Notes: generated by a model not told the origin, from the letters alone. 64,000 nt of DNA from Candidatus Saccharimonadales bacterium (GCA_039928925.1 JBDSSF010000001.1:124001-188000); one strand, 5' to 3'; shown: positions 26,043 to 35,521, counted from the stretch's first letter. A program made the numbers and translations.

Positions 26043-28439
26043 CTACTGCTCCTCTCCTTCAATAGATACATGGGGTAGTCTTTTATCAAGCCATTTAGGG
26101 ATCCACCAGGCATGTTTTCCGAGCAGCGTCATAACTGCTGGGACGATTGTCATTCTCACGAGGAATGCATCAACGACAATACCCACAGCAAGACCAAAGC
26201 CAATCGATTGAATCACTGCTTGATGATTAGTGATAAATCCTGCGAACACGCTAATCATAATGACAGCAGCTGCCGTAACAACTTTGCTACCAGCTCCAAA
26301 ACCTTCAAGAACCGCATCTTTTGGACTTTTACCGTGCTGGTATGCTTCGTGCATTCCTGAGACTAAGAAGAATTCATAGTCCATTGCCAGGCCAAATAGA
26401 ATTCCTGTCGCAATAATCGGAACAAAACTAACGATTGGCCCAGCTGCATCGGTAATACCGAACCATCCCCACTGGAACACCGCAACGGTCGCGCCAAACA
26501 TAGCAAGGACAGATAGAACGAAGCCGAGCGTTGCTTTTAAAGGAACAAGGATTGAACGAAAAGCGATAATGAGTAGTACTAATGATAGACCGACAATTAC
26601 CATAAGATACACTGGCAGAGCATTTGATAGCTTCTCATTTATATCTTCTTGTAAAGCAGCTGAACCAGTCACTCCAAAACGAACGTTATCACTACCTGTC
26701 ACATTTCTTACGGTACCCGAATCTCTGAGTGTGACAATCAGTGCTTTTGTTTTTTCATCTGATGGTGCGGTTTTGGGAATGACCTGAATGATTCCTGCGC
26801 TACCATCTTCCGTCACAAGTGCTGGCTGCGTTTTCTTAACATTCTCAAGTGAAGATAGTTTACCTGCAACTTTGTTAAGTTGCACATACTTTGCGTATGT
26901 AGTGACATTCTTTTCTATTTCAATTAGTGCCGCTTGTTTTTGGGCTTCGCCTTCTGTTTGGGCCTTAACAGCTGCTTGTTGCAGCGCGAGCATTTGTTGT
27001 GGAGTAGTCGCTGCTGCCATCTTGGCTTGAAACTCAGCAGTACTTTTTTTCGTAGCATCGGCAACTTGTTGCTCATATTGTTTCATCGCTGCATCACGTA
27101 CGGTGGCTTTATCGGCGTCACTGACAGTTGGTAATCCTTCAACAACGACGACTAAAGGTCCGTTAAAACCAACACCAAATCCTTGAGATAAAAGATCATA
27201 CGCTTTGCGGTTAGTTGTACTAGAAGCTGCATATTGATCAGTAGGGAGGCCAAGAACAAGGTTCCTCGCAGGAAGTGCGATAACTCCAATAATTATGATA
27301 GTGAGTAGCAGTACAGGTATAGGTCTCGATGTAACGGCTTTACCCCATCTATACCAGAATGACTGATGCTTTGCGCTATCAATAATTTTTGGTCCAGCTA
27401 GTTGAGCCTTTTCGACAACTGCACGTTGTTTCTTCCGGAATACACGGCTACCTGCAAATCCTAGAAGGGCAGGAATAAGGGTGATGCTCATTATTGCCGC
27501 AACCGCAATACTACCAGCACCAGCGAGGCCCATGATGGTCATGAATGGAATATTAACAATGCTGAGTGCTGCGAGTGCAATAACAACCGTGAATGCTGCA
27601 AAGATAACTGCATTACCAGCAGTGCCTAGTGCTCGGGATGCTGCATCTTTATAACTATAACCAGCCTTTGCAAGCGTACGATACTTACTGACGATAAAGA
27701 GCGCGTAGTCAATACCGACGGCGAGACCAAGCATAACTGCGAGTACTGGGGTTGTTGAGTTGATCTGGAATACTTGGCTGAGTGCGAATAGACCTGCCAT
27801 GCTCACGCCGATTGATAGAAGCGCGCTTACGATTGGCATCCCGCCTGATACGAGTGAACCAAGTGTCATGACAAGCACAACAAGTGCAACGACGACACCA
27901 GCAATTTCACCGACTCCTAAAATCTCACCTGGTGCTGCAGAAACTAAATCACCACCCATTTCAACTTGAAGTGACGATGAGGTAGTGTCTTTAACAAGCG
28001 CACCCACATCACTGAGTGTCTTCGCACTTACTGATCCACCTTGTTGATTAAGCTGCACCTGTGAGTATGCAATTGTCTTGTCGTCTGAAACAAAAGCAGC
28101 ATCTGCAAATGGGCTGACAGCAAGTGAGACACCGTCAACTTTATTTACCTTAGCGACAAGATCATCGATCTCTTTTTTTGCATCCTGTATTGTTCCACTA
28201 TTTGCATGGAAAACAATACGACCAGTTCCTCCACCATCTTTAGGAAACAGTGCGCTGACTCGGTCGATTGCCGCTTGGGCCTGCGTGCCCGGTATTGATA
28301 TCGCAGAGCTTGGTGGCTTGATAAAATGTAATGCTGCAAATCCTAGCAGTCCGAGAACAACGAGCCATGATAAAAGAATTCTCCATGGATGTTCGAATGC
28401 AAATGCGCCTAGTTTGTGTAGTTGCTTTCCTAAATTCAT
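26043..28439 (-). CDS. MMPL/RND-family membrane transporter
   Basis: 798 residues with the duplicated RND layout: helix 1 (about 18-37), an extracellular domain, five helices (about 180-330), a second half starting near 370 with another extracellular domain, and five final helices. Charged residues lie in the helices that form the proton path (GLAVGIDYALFIVSKYR in the first half, GLAMDYEFFLVSGMHE in the second). MMPL proteins export lipids or hydrophobic compounds. The second extracellular domain has an Ala/Gln-rich stretch likely to be a helical hairpin. It follows the ArsR-type regulator with a four-base overlap. Confidence 0.92.
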   Translation of the reverse strand: MNLGKQLHKLGAFAFEHPWRILLSWLVVLGLLGFAALHFIKPPSSAISIPGTQAQAAIDRVSALFPKDGGGTGRIVFHANSGTIQDAKKEIDDLVAKVNKVDGVSLAVSPFADAAFVSDDKTIAYSQVQLNQQGGSVSAKTLSDVGALVKDTTSSSLQVEMGGDLVSAAPGEILGVGEIAGVVVALVVLVMTLGSLVSGGMPIVSALLSIGVSMAGLFALSQVFQINSTTPVLAVMLGLAVGIDYALFIVSKYRTLAKAGYSYKDAASRALGTAGNAVIFAAFTVVIALAALSIVNIPFMTIMGLAGAGSIAVAAIMSITLIPALLGFAGSRVFRKKQRAVVEKAQLAGPKIIDSAKHQSFWYRWGKAVTSRPIPVLLLTIIIIGVIALPARNLVLGLPTDQYAASSTTNRKAYDLLSQGFGVGFNGPLVVVVEGLPTVSDADKATVRDAAMKQYEQQVADATKKSTAEFQAKMAAATTPQQMLALQQAAVKAQTEGEAQKQAALIEIEKNVTTYAKYVQLNKVAGKLSSLENVKKTQPALVTEDGSAGIIQVIPKTAPSDEKTKALIVTLRDSGTVRNVTGSDNVRFGVTGSAALQEDINEKLSNALPVYLMVIVGLSLVLLIIAFRSILVPLKATLGFVLSVLAMFGATVAVFQWGWFGITDAAGPIVSFVPIIATGILFGLAMDYEFFLVSGMHEAYQHGKSPKDAVLEGFGAGSKVVTAAAVIMISVFAGFITNHQAVIQSIGFGLAVGIVVDAFLVRMTIVPAVMTLLGKHAWWIPKWLDKRLPHVSIEGEEQ

Positions 28440-28765
28440 TTCGTTGTTCCTTCGTTATGTTTTATTGCTTTATCGATTGTGTCAATTAATTCTTTAACCG
28501 TATGAAAGTGTTCACCAGGCTGAGGATGATAATACGTCTCTCGGCCTTTTTTATGTTCGACAATCAGGTGGGCGTTTTTTAGAATCTTTAGATGATGTGA
28601 GACTGTTGGTCGCGATAACTTTGTGCCAGCGGTCAGCTCCTTTACGGATAACTGCGCGCCCGTTGTCATCATGAGCATCAGCTTTTGCCGAACCGGGTGG
28701 CCAAGAGCATTGAAAAATGGCAGGCTTTTCGTGAACAGTTCCTGAAACTTTTTTGACTCACTCAT
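28436..28765 (-). CDS. ArsR-type winged-helix transcription regulator
   Basis: 109 residues with the ArsR winged helix: ALGHPVRQKLMLMM, the recognition helix LSRPTVSHHLKILKNAHLI and the wing EHKKGRETYYHP. There are no cysteines, so the classic CxC metal site is absent, and the signal is unknown; the histidines near the C-terminus (HFHTVKEL) could take part in ligand binding. The -10 TATACT ends seven bases before the ATG at 28765, a leaderless start. It overlaps the MMPL exporter gene by four bases, so it most likely controls its own operon. Confidence 0.9.
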   Translation of the reverse strand: MSESKKFQELFTKSLPFFNALGHPVRQKLMLMMTTGAQLSVKELTAGTKLSRPTVSHHLKILKNAHLIVEHKKGRETYYHPQPGEHFHTVKELIDTIDKAIKHNEGTTK

Positions 28766-28851
28766 ACAACTGAGTATAGACAATAGGTTGATATTCTTCA
28801 ACTTATTTTACGCTAAATGCATAACCTTTATTTTATTGATATACTGAGCCC

Positions 28852-28884
28852 ATGAAACAAAACTACTCGTTAAAAGAAAAGTAG
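28852..28884 (+). CDS. Ten-codon leaderless reading frame ahead of the RibD-like gene
   Basis: ATG at 28852 lies exactly six bases after the -10 box TATACT (28840-28845) and opens MKQNYSLKEK then stop. The mRNA would start at this ATG and carry the real gene 34 bases further on with its own ribosome-binding site. A leader peptide or chance frame are both possible. Confidence 0.35.
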   Translation: MKQNYSLKEK

Positions 28885-28918
28885 TGTAGAACATAATAAC
28901 TAACACGAAAGGATTCCT

Positions 28919-29494
28919 ATGGCAAAAGTAATGGCTGGTATGACCATGTCACTAGATGGTTTCATTAATGATCGAAATGGAAGTGCACAAAGCCTCAGCC
29001 CAGACTTCGACGAACTGCTTGCATCTTCTTCATTTAAGGAAATGCTCGAAAATACAGGTGCGGTTATCATGGGCAAAAATACCTATGAGATGGCAGATCC
29101 ATTCCTGTGGATTAACGATGACTATGAATTTCAGGTTCCTCTTTTTATCTTGACCAATGAAGTACCAGAAAAGTTTCCTAAGGGTAATGGAAAACTGACT
29201 GTCACTTTTGTAACGGGTGGTATTGAAAGTGCCATTACACAGGCAAGAAATGCAGCTGGTGATAGACTTGTTCAAATTATAGGTGGCGCTGACACTATTC
29301 AGCAAAGTCTTAACTCAGGAATGTGCGACGAACTGCAGATAGACATCATGCCAATTCTTCTTGGAGGTGGGCTAAGACTATTTGAAAACATTGATACACA
29401 GTCTATAAAACTCGAAAGAGTTTCAGTAGATACGGTTACTTCTATGAGGACGAGTATGATGTTCAAAGTCTCAAAAACACCGCAGAGTATGTAG
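28919..29494 (+). CDS. RibD C-terminal/dihydrofolate-reductase-like protein
   Basis: 191 residues of the DHFR-like reductase fold: MAGMTMSLDGFIND at the start, GAVIMGKNTYEMADP, and IIGGADTIQQSLNSGMCDELQIDIMPILLGGGLRLF. Such proteins are NADPH-binding reductases of unknown substrate; they are distinct from true FolA. The ribosome-binding site is AAAGGATT. A second paralogue lies at 31122, so the family is duplicated within 3 kb. Confidence 0.88.
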   Translation: MAKVMAGMTMSLDGFINDRNGSAQSLSPDFDELLASSSFKEMLENTGAVIMGKNTYEMADPFLWINDDYEFQVPLFILTNEVPEKFPKGNGKLTVTFVTGGIESAITQARNAAGDRLVQIIGGADTIQQSLNSGMCDELQIDIMPILLGGGLRLFENIDTQSIKLERVSVDTVTSMRTSMMFKVSKTPQSM

Positions 29495-29560
29495 AGAAGC
29501 TGCATGGCCAATATTTTAAGCTCGCGTATAAAAATTTGTCATTCGAGCTATACTGACACT

Positions 29561-30130
29561 ATGAAACCTGAGTACCAAATACTACCCTTTGAAGATGCCA
29601 CTTTGTGGCGAGCATGGCTTGATAAAAACCATACTACTAGTGACGGCGTATGGATGCGTATTTATAAAAAAGCCTCAGGTATTACATCTGTCACGTATGC
29701 CGAGGCGCTTGACAATTCACTATGTTACGGATGGATAGACGGCCAGAAAAAATCGTACGATGAACTATCTTTTTTGCAAAAATTTACGCCTAGGCGAAAA
29801 CGAAGTATGTGGTCAAAGCGAAACATTGAGCATATCGCACGACTCAAAGATGCTGGCCTTATGATGCCAGCAGGCTTAGCTGAAATCACCAGAGCTCAAG
29901 AAGATGGTAGATGGCAAGCTGCTTACGATGCACCAAGTAACATGACTATTCCAGATGAATTTCTTAAAGAAATTGAAAAGTATCCGCAGGCACGAGAGTT
30001 TTTTGAAACACTGAATAAAACACATAGATATGCCATAGCGTGGCGCCTTCAAACGGCTAAAACAGATGCAACCAGGGCTCGACGTCAAGCTAAGATTATT
30101 GCAATGCTCGGCGAGCAAAACTTTGTCTAA
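29561..30130 (+). CDS. YdeI/OmpD-associated family protein
   Basis: 189 residues with the family pattern: FEDATLWRAWLDKNH at the start, YAEALDNSLCYGWIDGQKK, the RKRSMWSKRN segment, and a C-terminal helical part rich in Lys/Arg (TDATRARRQAKIIAML). The family has been linked to bacteriocin and peptide tolerance in other bacteria, but its chemistry is unknown. The -10 TATACT ends six bases before the ATG, a leaderless start. Confidence 0.9.
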   Translation: MKPEYQILPFEDATLWRAWLDKNHTTSDGVWMRIYKKASGITSVTYAEALDNSLCYGWIDGQKKSYDELSFLQKFTPRRKRSMWSKRNIEHIARLKDAGLMMPAGLAEITRAQEDGRWQAAYDAPSNMTIPDEFLKEIEKYPQAREFFETLNKTHRYAIAWRLQTAKTDATRARRQAKIIAMLGEQNFV

Positions 30131-30133
30131 AAT

Positions 30134-30619
30134 CTAAACAGTAGTCCGCAGTTTATGTTGTTTCATCAGTAACTTATAGTCTGCATCGTTTTTTGCTGTT
30201 TCATAACGATGGTAGAATATTCTTGCCGACTCTGCTTTGATTGGATCTTCCTTTGTTCTCGGTAATTCGTTACGTCCATGCGATCCACTTTGTCCCTTTT
30301 TATCATCTGGAACTGATCCATCATATTTCTTGCCACCTTTATGATTTGCATATCGACGTGAGCGGGTGTACCCCATCTGGAGAAACTTTCGTGCCATATC
30401 CATACCAACAAAATCATCCTGCTTTTTATATTCATAAAACTTTGCAAGTATTTTATCAGCAGAAGCCTCCGCCTTATCCGGTGTTGCAAATTTCCAGTAG
30501 GGAAGTAGTTCACTTTTATATGGTTCTACCAGCAAAACACCTTGTTCGCCGCGGCCCACGATGTACTTTTCGGGAAACTTTCTGAAGTCAATATTCCAAT
30601 CTACGTCTTTGTAGTTCAT
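30134..30619 (-). CDS. DUF4385 family protein
   Basis: 161 residues: DVDWNIDFRKFPEKYIVGRGEQGVL-type opening (split by the ribosome-proven style start), ELLPYWKF, FVGMDMARKFLQMGYTRSRRYANHKGGKKY and a charged C-terminus. I recognise the DUF4385 pattern; no function is known. The ATG is at 30619, six bases after TATAAT, so the message is leaderless. The 3' end is convergent with the YdeI-like gene, with only three bases between the stop codons. Confidence 0.8.
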   Translation of the reverse strand: MNYKDVDWNIDFRKFPEKYIVGRGEQGVLLVEPYKSELLPYWKFATPDKAEASADKILAKFYEYKKQDDFVGMDMARKFLQMGYTRSRRYANHKGGKKYDGSVPDDKKGQSGSHGRNELPRTKEDPIKAESARIFYHRYETAKNDADYKLLMKQHKLRTTV

Positions 30620-30626
30620 ATATAAA

Positions 30627-31013
30627 TTATATCTTAGAAAACGGTTCCCAAAGTTCGACTTTGTTGCCTTCTGGGTCGAGCACCCAGCCAAATTTCCCAT
30701 ACTCTCCTTCATCGAACTCTCCGATGACATGACAGCCTTCTTCGCGGAGAAGGGTGAGAAGACCTGTGAGATCTGCTACTAAGTAATTTACCATAAAGGG
30801 TGACGTACTTGGCGAGAATGATTCATCATCTACAGGTGCGATACGCCATGCAGTTGCCTCGCCAGCAAGTTTACCGTCTTTCTGTTTCCAATCAAATGCA
30901 GCTCCACCCCAATCCTGCACGTCGATACCCAGATGTAATTTATACCAATCCTGTAGCGCTTTTGGATCTTTAGCTTTGAAAAAAATACCACCAATGCCTA
31001 TAACTCGTTTCAT
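30627..31013 (-). CDS. VOC (glyoxalase/bleomycin-resistance) family protein
   Basis: 128 residues with two beta-alpha-beta-beta-beta units: RVIGIGGIFFKAKDPKAL... LHLGIDVQDWGG at the start and NYLVADLTGLLTLLREEGCHV ... DPEGNKVELWEPF at the end; the final glutamate is the usual metal ligand. Substrate unknown. The -10 TATAGT ends six bases before the ATG, so it is leaderless. Seven bases separate its stop from the leaderless start of the downstream DUF4385 gene, whose promoter lies inside this gene's 3' end. Confidence 0.88.
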   Translation of the reverse strand: MKRVIGIGGIFFKAKDPKALQDWYKLHLGIDVQDWGGAAFDWKQKDGKLAGEATAWRIAPVDDESFSPSTSPFMVNYLVADLTGLLTLLREEGCHVIGEFDEGEYGKFGWVLDPEGNKVELWEPFSKI

Positions 31014-31121
31014 ATTAAAACTATAGCACTATAGTAGATTTAAAGCAGATACGACCTAAGAGAATAGATAAAAGCAGAGCATTATTATGCTTATCTCGCA
31101 TAATCTTGATAAAATAGAAGT

Positions 31122-31721
31122 ATGAGAAAAATAATTGTACTATCTTTTATTACACTTGATGGGGTCATGCAGGCACCTGGCGGACCAGATGAAGACATAT
31201 CTGGAGGATTTAAATATGGGGGATGGACTGTGCCTTATTTTAATGAGGCTGATGACGCGGCAAATGAAATGATGGAAAAACAAATGAAGTCAGCCGATCT
31301 TCTTCTTGGTCGGAGAACGTTTGACATTTTTGCCGCATACTGGCCAGCTCACGCGGACGAATGGCCTGGCATTAATGACGTAACGAAGTACGTCGTCAGT
31401 AACACAGTAGACAAATCAGACTGGCAGAACTCAGTATTTCTAAATAATGTCGATGACATTAAAAAACTGCGAGACTCTGAGGGCTCCGATATCCAGGTAC
31501 ATGGAAGTGGTAATATGATTCAAACACTACTGAGGCATGATTTAGTCGACGAGCTATGGCTCAAAACATTTCCAATTGTACTTGGTTCAGGGAAGCGTCT
31601 CTTTGCTGAAGGAACCATGCCTGCAGCATTCACTCTCATTGAAAGTTTCGTAACACCAAATGGTGTCATTTTTGCAAATTACAAACTAGACGGTGAAGTC
31701 AAGACTGGTTCATTCGTATAA
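31122..31721 (+). CDS. RibD C-terminal/dihydrofolate-reductase-like protein (second copy)
   Basis: 199 residues: SFITLDGVMQAPGGPDED, LLLGRRTFDIFAAYWP, and VHGSGNMIQTLLRHDLVDELWLKTFPIVLGSGKRLF. It belongs to the same DHFR-like family as the gene at 28919 but is a diverged paralogue rather than a recent copy. The -10 TAAAAT ends six bases before the ATG, leaderless. It is followed by a GC-rich acetyltransferase cassette with its own promoter. Confidence 0.9.
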   Translation: MRKIIVLSFITLDGVMQAPGGPDEDISGGFKYGGWTVPYFNEADDAANEMMEKQMKSADLLLGRRTFDIFAAYWPAHADEWPGINDVTKYVVSNTVDKSDWQNSVFLNNVDDIKKLRDSEGSDIQVHGSGNMIQTLLRHDLVDELWLKTFPIVLGSGKRLFAEGTMPAAFTLIESFVTPNGVIFANYKLDGEVKTGSFV

Positions 31722-31745
31722 ATTTTCTACGGACACAGCAAGATA

Positions 31746-31774
31746 TTGATTTTATTCTATAAATATGTTATCAT
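31746..31774 (+). promoter_or_regulatory. Promoter of the GC-rich acetyltransferase cassette
   Basis: TTGATT (31746-31751), 17-base spacer, TATCAT (31769-31774). The leader of about 57 bases contains two small hairpins, CTATCT/AGATAG with a GCAA loop and AGCGTC/GGCGCT, then a ribosome-binding site. Confidence 0.6.
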
Positions 31775-31837
31775 ATATTCTATCTGCAAAGATAGGACAA
31801 GCGTCTCCTTTAGGCGCTCGCAAAGAGAGGCATCAGT

Positions 31838-32275
31838 ATGACAACGCTTCGCTTCCAGGAGCTACGGAGAGGTGAGGTGACGCCGAAGTACTTGGCGGAC
31901 ATCAATCACCTTCTGCCGCAGCTCTCGTCCACTGCCGTTCCGTGTAACGACATGTGGATCGAGGAGATGTACGACAACAGCACCCGTCTCTTCGTTGCCA
32001 TCGATGGTGACACGATCGTGGGCACGGTACTCTTGGTACCGATGGTCATTCTCGTCGGACAGAAGGACTGGATCGAGGACGTCGTCATCGACGAGAAGTA
32101 TCGTCGCCAAGGAGTCGCCAGCGCACTCATGGACATGGCAGAACGTGCCAGTCGGGAGCGTGGCGCTACGAGCATCAATCTCACGTCCAATCCGGATCGT
32201 GGTGGTGCTCGTCAGATGTACGGCGAACGTGGCTACATGGTTCGTGATACCGGTGTTTTCCGCCTGGTGCACTGA
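31838..32275 (+). CDS. GNAT acetyltransferase in GC-rich cassette 1
   Basis: 145 residues with a GNAT domain: DDIVVIDEKYRRQGVASALM-type acetyl-CoA loop (here VVIDEKYRRQGVASALMDMA) and the C-terminal RGGARQMYGERGYM. It transfers an acetyl group from acetyl-CoA to an unknown amine. Codons are dominated by C or G at the third position (GAC, GAG, ATC, CTC), clearly unlike its AT-ending neighbours. It has a leader with the ribosome-binding site AAAGAGAGGC and ends in a long nested hairpin. These features mark it as a foreign self-contained unit. Confidence 0.85.
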   Translation: MTTLRFQELRRGEVTPKYLADINHLLPQLSSTAVPCNDMWIEEMYDNSTRLFVAIDGDTIVGTVLLVPMVILVGQKDWIEDVVIDEKYRRQGVASALMDMAERASRERGATSINLTSNPDRGGARQMYGERGYMVRDTGVFRLVH

Positions 32276-32316
32276 GACCCACAAGGTCTAATAACCCCGC
32301 TATCTAAGGAGGCTCC

Positions 32317-32357
32317 TAAAAAGTGAGCCCCGTTGGTAGCGGGGTATTCACTTTTTA
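32317..32357 (+). terminator. Nested terminator of cassette 1
   Basis: Outer stem TAAAAAGTGA (32317-32326) with TCACTTTTTA (32348-32357), inner stem CCCCG/CGGGG (32328-32344), with a small bulge between them. It ends in a T run. Confidence 0.8.
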
Positions 32358-32468
32358 AAGTAAATTTATACCACTCAGATTCAAGAAAGGCTTCATTCGG
32401 AGCCTATTTTTATACTCAGGAATAAATAAGAATTGAAGAGTAATGTATATAGAGAAGGAGATAATTTT

Positions 32469-32714
32469 ATGCACAATTATCAGATGATGAATGGACATGG
32501 CGTTGACTCAAGTTGGGGATTTGTAATGATGCTCCTTTGGGCTGTAATTATCGCTGGAATAATACTTGTTATCGTGCGGTTTGCGAGAGGGCATGAACAT
32601 CGTGGTGTATCACCACGTGGCCAGGATGCGGTGGACATTGTCAAAGAACGCTACGCTAAAGGTGAAATAGATAAAGAACAGTTCGAACAGCTTAAGAAGG
32701 ATCTTGCTAAGTAA
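32469..32714 (+). CDS. Small membrane protein with C-terminal SHOCT domain
   Basis: 81 residues: a Met/His-rich N-terminus ([11 protein letters not shown]), one membrane helix (about 18-40), a His-containing linker (GHEHRG) and a C-terminal SHOCT motif ([23 protein letters not shown]). SHOCT segments are oligomerisation modules. The ribosome-binding site AGAAGGAG precedes the ATG at 32469. The Met/His-rich end could bind copper, which would fit the two redox loci elsewhere, but this is speculation. Confidence 0.85.
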   Translation: MHNYQMMNGHGVDSSWGFVMMLLWAVIIAGIILVIVRFARGHEHRGVSPRGQDAVDIVKERYAKGEIDKEQFEQLKKDLAK

Positions 32715-32782
32715 TTGTCACTGCGTGCAGATATAACGAGACCAGTACATATAATAGTCAGAATAGGAATAGGAGTTATCCA

Positions 32783-33835
32783 ATGATTGAAGCAAAAGCA
32801 CGCGCAGTATTTAGTCCTGAAGGTAAATATGAGAAAACTATCATTCGTCGACGAGACGTCAGACCAAAGGATGTTTTAATAGATATTAAATTTGCTGGAA
32901 TTTGCCATTCGGATATTCATACAGTACGGCAGGAATGGAGTGACGATGTCGTCTATCCTATTACACCAGGCCATGAGATTGCTGGAATTGTTAGCAAAGT
33001 CGGAGACGCAGTCACGATGTACAAAGTCGGTGACCGAGTTGGTGTTGGCTGCATGGTAGATTCTTGCGGTGAATGCGAATATTGTCTTCGAGGGGAAGAG
33101 CAGTTCTGTGTTAAAGATAGTGTCGGAACGTATGATGATACGGATAGATTTGGTAACAATGAGCAAACTCAAGGTGGCTATTCATCATGCATTGTTGTCA
33201 AAGAAAACTTCGTTATTGGCATACCTGAAGGAATAGAGCTTTCAAAAGCCGCACCGCTCCTTTGTGCTGGTATAACAACCTATTCGCCACTTCATCACTG
33301 GAAGGCTGGCCCTGGTAAAAAAGTCGCTATCGTTGGACTCGGTGGGCTTGGGCATATGGCCGTAAAAATTGCGCATGCAATGGGTGCAGAAGTAACTGTT
33401 CTATCGCACTCGGAAAAGAAGCGTGACGACAGCCTCAAGTTTGGTGCCGACAATTACTACGATACTAGCAAGGAAAATACACTTGAAGATCTCGAAAGTA
33501 CATTTGACTTGATCATAAACACAGTCAGTACTGCCTCAATGGATGTTAGTCCCTACTTAAAGACGCTTAAAGTAGATGGGACAATGGTCAACGTGGGAGC
33601 ACCTGCAGACCCTGTTCCAGTAGACATCTTCGCGTTACTAGGTGGACGCCGCTCATGGGCAGGCTCACCAATAGGTGGTATTAAAGAAACTCAGGAAATG
33701 CTTAATTTTTGCGCAGAGCATGGTATTAGTGCGGATATAGAGCTTATCACTGCTGATGAGATTGACGATGCATATGAGCGTGTCCTAAATTCAGATGTGC
33801 GCTATCGATTCGTAATAGATTCATCCACACTTTAG
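32783..33835 (+). CDS. Zinc-dependent NAD(P) alcohol dehydrogenase
   Basis: 350-residue medium-chain dehydrogenase of the cinnamyl-alcohol/YahK type. Catalytic zinc ligands lie in GICHSDIHT and TPGHEIAG; the structural zinc uses the four cysteines of [17 protein letters not shown]; the Rossmann motif is [12 protein letters not shown]. It interconverts aldehydes and alcohols, probably reoxidising NADPH during fermentation. The ribosome-binding site is AGGAG. It is a single unit closed by the hairpin at 33858. Confidence 0.93.
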   Translation: MIEAKARAVFSPEGKYEKTIIRRRDVRPKDVLIDIKFAGICHSDIHTVRQEWSDDVVYPITPGHEIAGIVSKVGDAVTMYKVGDRVGVGCMVDSCGECEYCLRGEEQFCVKDSVGTYDDTDRFGNNEQTQGGYSSCIVVKENFVIGIPEGIELSKAAPLLCAGITTYSPLHHWKAGPGKKVAIVGLGGLGHMAVKIAHAMGAEVTVLSHSEKKRDDSLKFGADNYYDTSKENTLEDLESTFDLIINTVSTASMDVSPYLKTLKVDGTMVNVGAPADPVPVDIFALLGGRRSWAGSPIGGIKETQEMLNFCAEHGISADIELITADEIDDAYERVLNSDVRYRFVIDSSTL

Positions 33836-33857
33836 ATCGTATAAAGTGTCAAACAAA

Positions 33858-33889
33858 AAAACAGTGCTCACGAATGTGGGCACTGTTTT
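33858..33889. terminator. Bidirectional terminator
   Basis: AAAACAGTGCTCAC / GTGGGCACTGTTTT stem with a GAAT loop between the alcohol dehydrogenase and the convergent DUF4190-like gene. Confidence 0.85.
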
Positions 33890-33903
33890 ATATGAGCGAT
33901 AGA

Positions 33904-34551
33904 CTATAGTTCTGAAACTGACGAGATTTTAAATGTTGCAGTCTTTAGTGCTTCGAGCTTAGTGCTTTCCACGTATTTGAATGCTTCTAAGTCCTGTGAC
34001 TGAGTTGAGCCAAGTTTATCGACAGATATTGTATCGTCAACGATGCGGTTTCCGGCTGCATCTACTGCTTCGACTTTAATATAGTATGATTTTGCTTCGC
34101 CGAGTTTATTTGTAACTTTTACGGGTAGTTTTGTTGTGACAATACCGTATTCTCCTTCAACTGCAGAAAAGGTTCCAAGGGTTACATCAACATCTTTACC
34201 AAGAATATCCGCAGTTGCATCACCTGACATTTTATCAAGTGATTTATTGGCTTCTTTGGATGCACCATCTAAAACACTGCTATAAAATGATTGGCTTGCA
34301 ATAACAATAATGAATGCAAGTACAGATAGAATGATCGCAGCGATTGCCATTCCCTTGCCGCGTCGTTTAGACTTTGTTGTGCCAACGAGTCCAACAATAC
34401 CAAACACCAAACCTATAACTGCGAGAAATGCAGCAAAATTGTTAATGATTGGGATAGCAGATAGTAAAAGAGCAATAATCCCCAGGATTAGCCCAACTAA
34501 GGCAGCTGTCGATAATTTCTTAACTGTTACTTGTTTCGTTACTTCTTCCAT
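33904..34551 (-). CDS. DUF4190/DUF4352-like membrane-anchored protein
   Basis: 215 residues. Two or three N-terminal helices (about 12-55 and 70-90) with the DUF4190-like pattern LVGLILGIIALLLSAIP and GLVFGIVGLVGTTKSKRRGKGMAIAAIILS; then an extracellular beta domain (about 110-215) resembling DUF4352. Function unknown; perhaps a cell-surface or envelope protein. The ribosome-binding site AAGGAGTGGAG lies ahead of the ATG, so this unit has a normal leader. Confidence 0.72.
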   Translation of the reverse strand: MEEVTKQVTVKKLSTAALVGLILGIIALLLSAIPIINNFAAFLAVIGLVFGIVGLVGTTKSKRRGKGMAIAAIILSVLAFIIVIASQSFYSSVLDGASKEANKSLDKMSGDATADILGKDVDVTLGTFSAVEGEYGIVTTKLPVKVTNKLGEAKSYYIKVEAVDAAGNRIVDDTISVDKLGSTQSQDLEAFKYVESTKLEALKTATFKISSVSEL

Positions 34552-34701
34552 GTGACTCCACTCCTTGTTTAACTATGTGATTTGATTATATGCTATTTTT
34601 GAGTTATTCAACTAATTATCAGGTGTATGTAATCTATATCTTTAATTCAATAAAAATAGCATCTATAAAACGCTTATTGATACATTTGATATAGTTATAA
34701 G

Positions 34702-35376
34702 ATGATCAAAAATACATCTCAAAATTTCAATATCGCGACTTTCTCAATAGTCGCGAGAAGCAAAGACGGTCAAAGTTTTGGTGTTGCAGTTGCAAGTAAA
34801 TTTCTCGCGGTAGGGAGTTACGTACCGGCAGCAACAGTTCACGGTGCACTTGCAACGCAGGCAAGTACCAACATGGGTCTTAGGACTGAAGGAATGAATA
34901 TGCTCGAAGAGGGTGTGTCGGCTGAAGAAGTTCTTAAGATATTTTTTGAGTCGGACTCAAAAAGAAACTTACGACAAGCTGGTGTTGTTGACGCCAAGGG
35001 TTTATCCGCTACATACACGGGTGAAGATTGCCAACCATGGGCCGGTGGTCATGCAGAAGCACACCCAAGTGGATCATTTGCCATTCAAGGAAACCTTCTC
35101 GCTGGCCCAGAGGTTGTTGAGTCTATGGTTGCAGCATGGTGCAACTCAGACACCGGCCTTAGCCTTGCCTGGCGTCTTATGGCTGCACTAGAAGCAGGTC
35201 AAGCAGCGGGTGGCGATAGTCGTGGTGATCAGGCGGCAGCACTATATGTCGTAGAGAAAGACAAAGGCTTTGAAGGTACATCGGACATCGCTGTCGATCT
35301 TAGGTGTGATGATTCAAGTGAACCAATTAAAGAGTTAAAACGACTGCTCCAACTGCACGACGAGCTCTTCAAATAA
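34702..35376 (+). CDS. DUF1028 family protein (Ntn-hydrolase-like)
   Basis: 224 residues with the DUF1028 pattern: NIATFSIVARSKDGQSFGVAVASKF, GALATQASTNMGLRTEGM, EDCQPWAGGH and GGDSRGDQAAALYVV. Members are often described as putative peptidases or peptidoglycan-related proteins of the N-terminal nucleophile fold; activity is unproven. The -10 TATAGT ends six bases before the ATG, leaderless. Confidence 0.9.
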   Translation: MIKNTSQNFNIATFSIVARSKDGQSFGVAVASKFLAVGSYVPAATVHGALATQASTNMGLRTEGMNMLEEGVSAEEVLKIFFESDSKRNLRQAGVVDAKGLSATYTGEDCQPWAGGHAEAHPSGSFAIQGNLLAGPEVVESMVAAWCNSDTGLSLAWRLMAALEAGQAAGGDSRGDQAAALYVVEKDKGFEGTSDIAVDLRCDDSSEPIKELKRLLQLHDELFK

Positions 35377-35521
35377 TAAAAATATATACGAAGAATTCGA
35401 ATATTAATAGTGCGACGATGGGCAAGCTCATATACGCGTTACTAAAGAGCGCTAAAACAACACTCGATGATATGATCATCCACTAAAGCACATACGAATA
35501 TTATTCGCTATAATTAGTAGT

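Noticed and set aside
31862-32284. Long minus-strand frames opposite the GNAT gene
   Set aside because: GC-rich genes often give open shadows; the GNAT frame has clear acetyl-CoA motifs and signals, the shadows have none.
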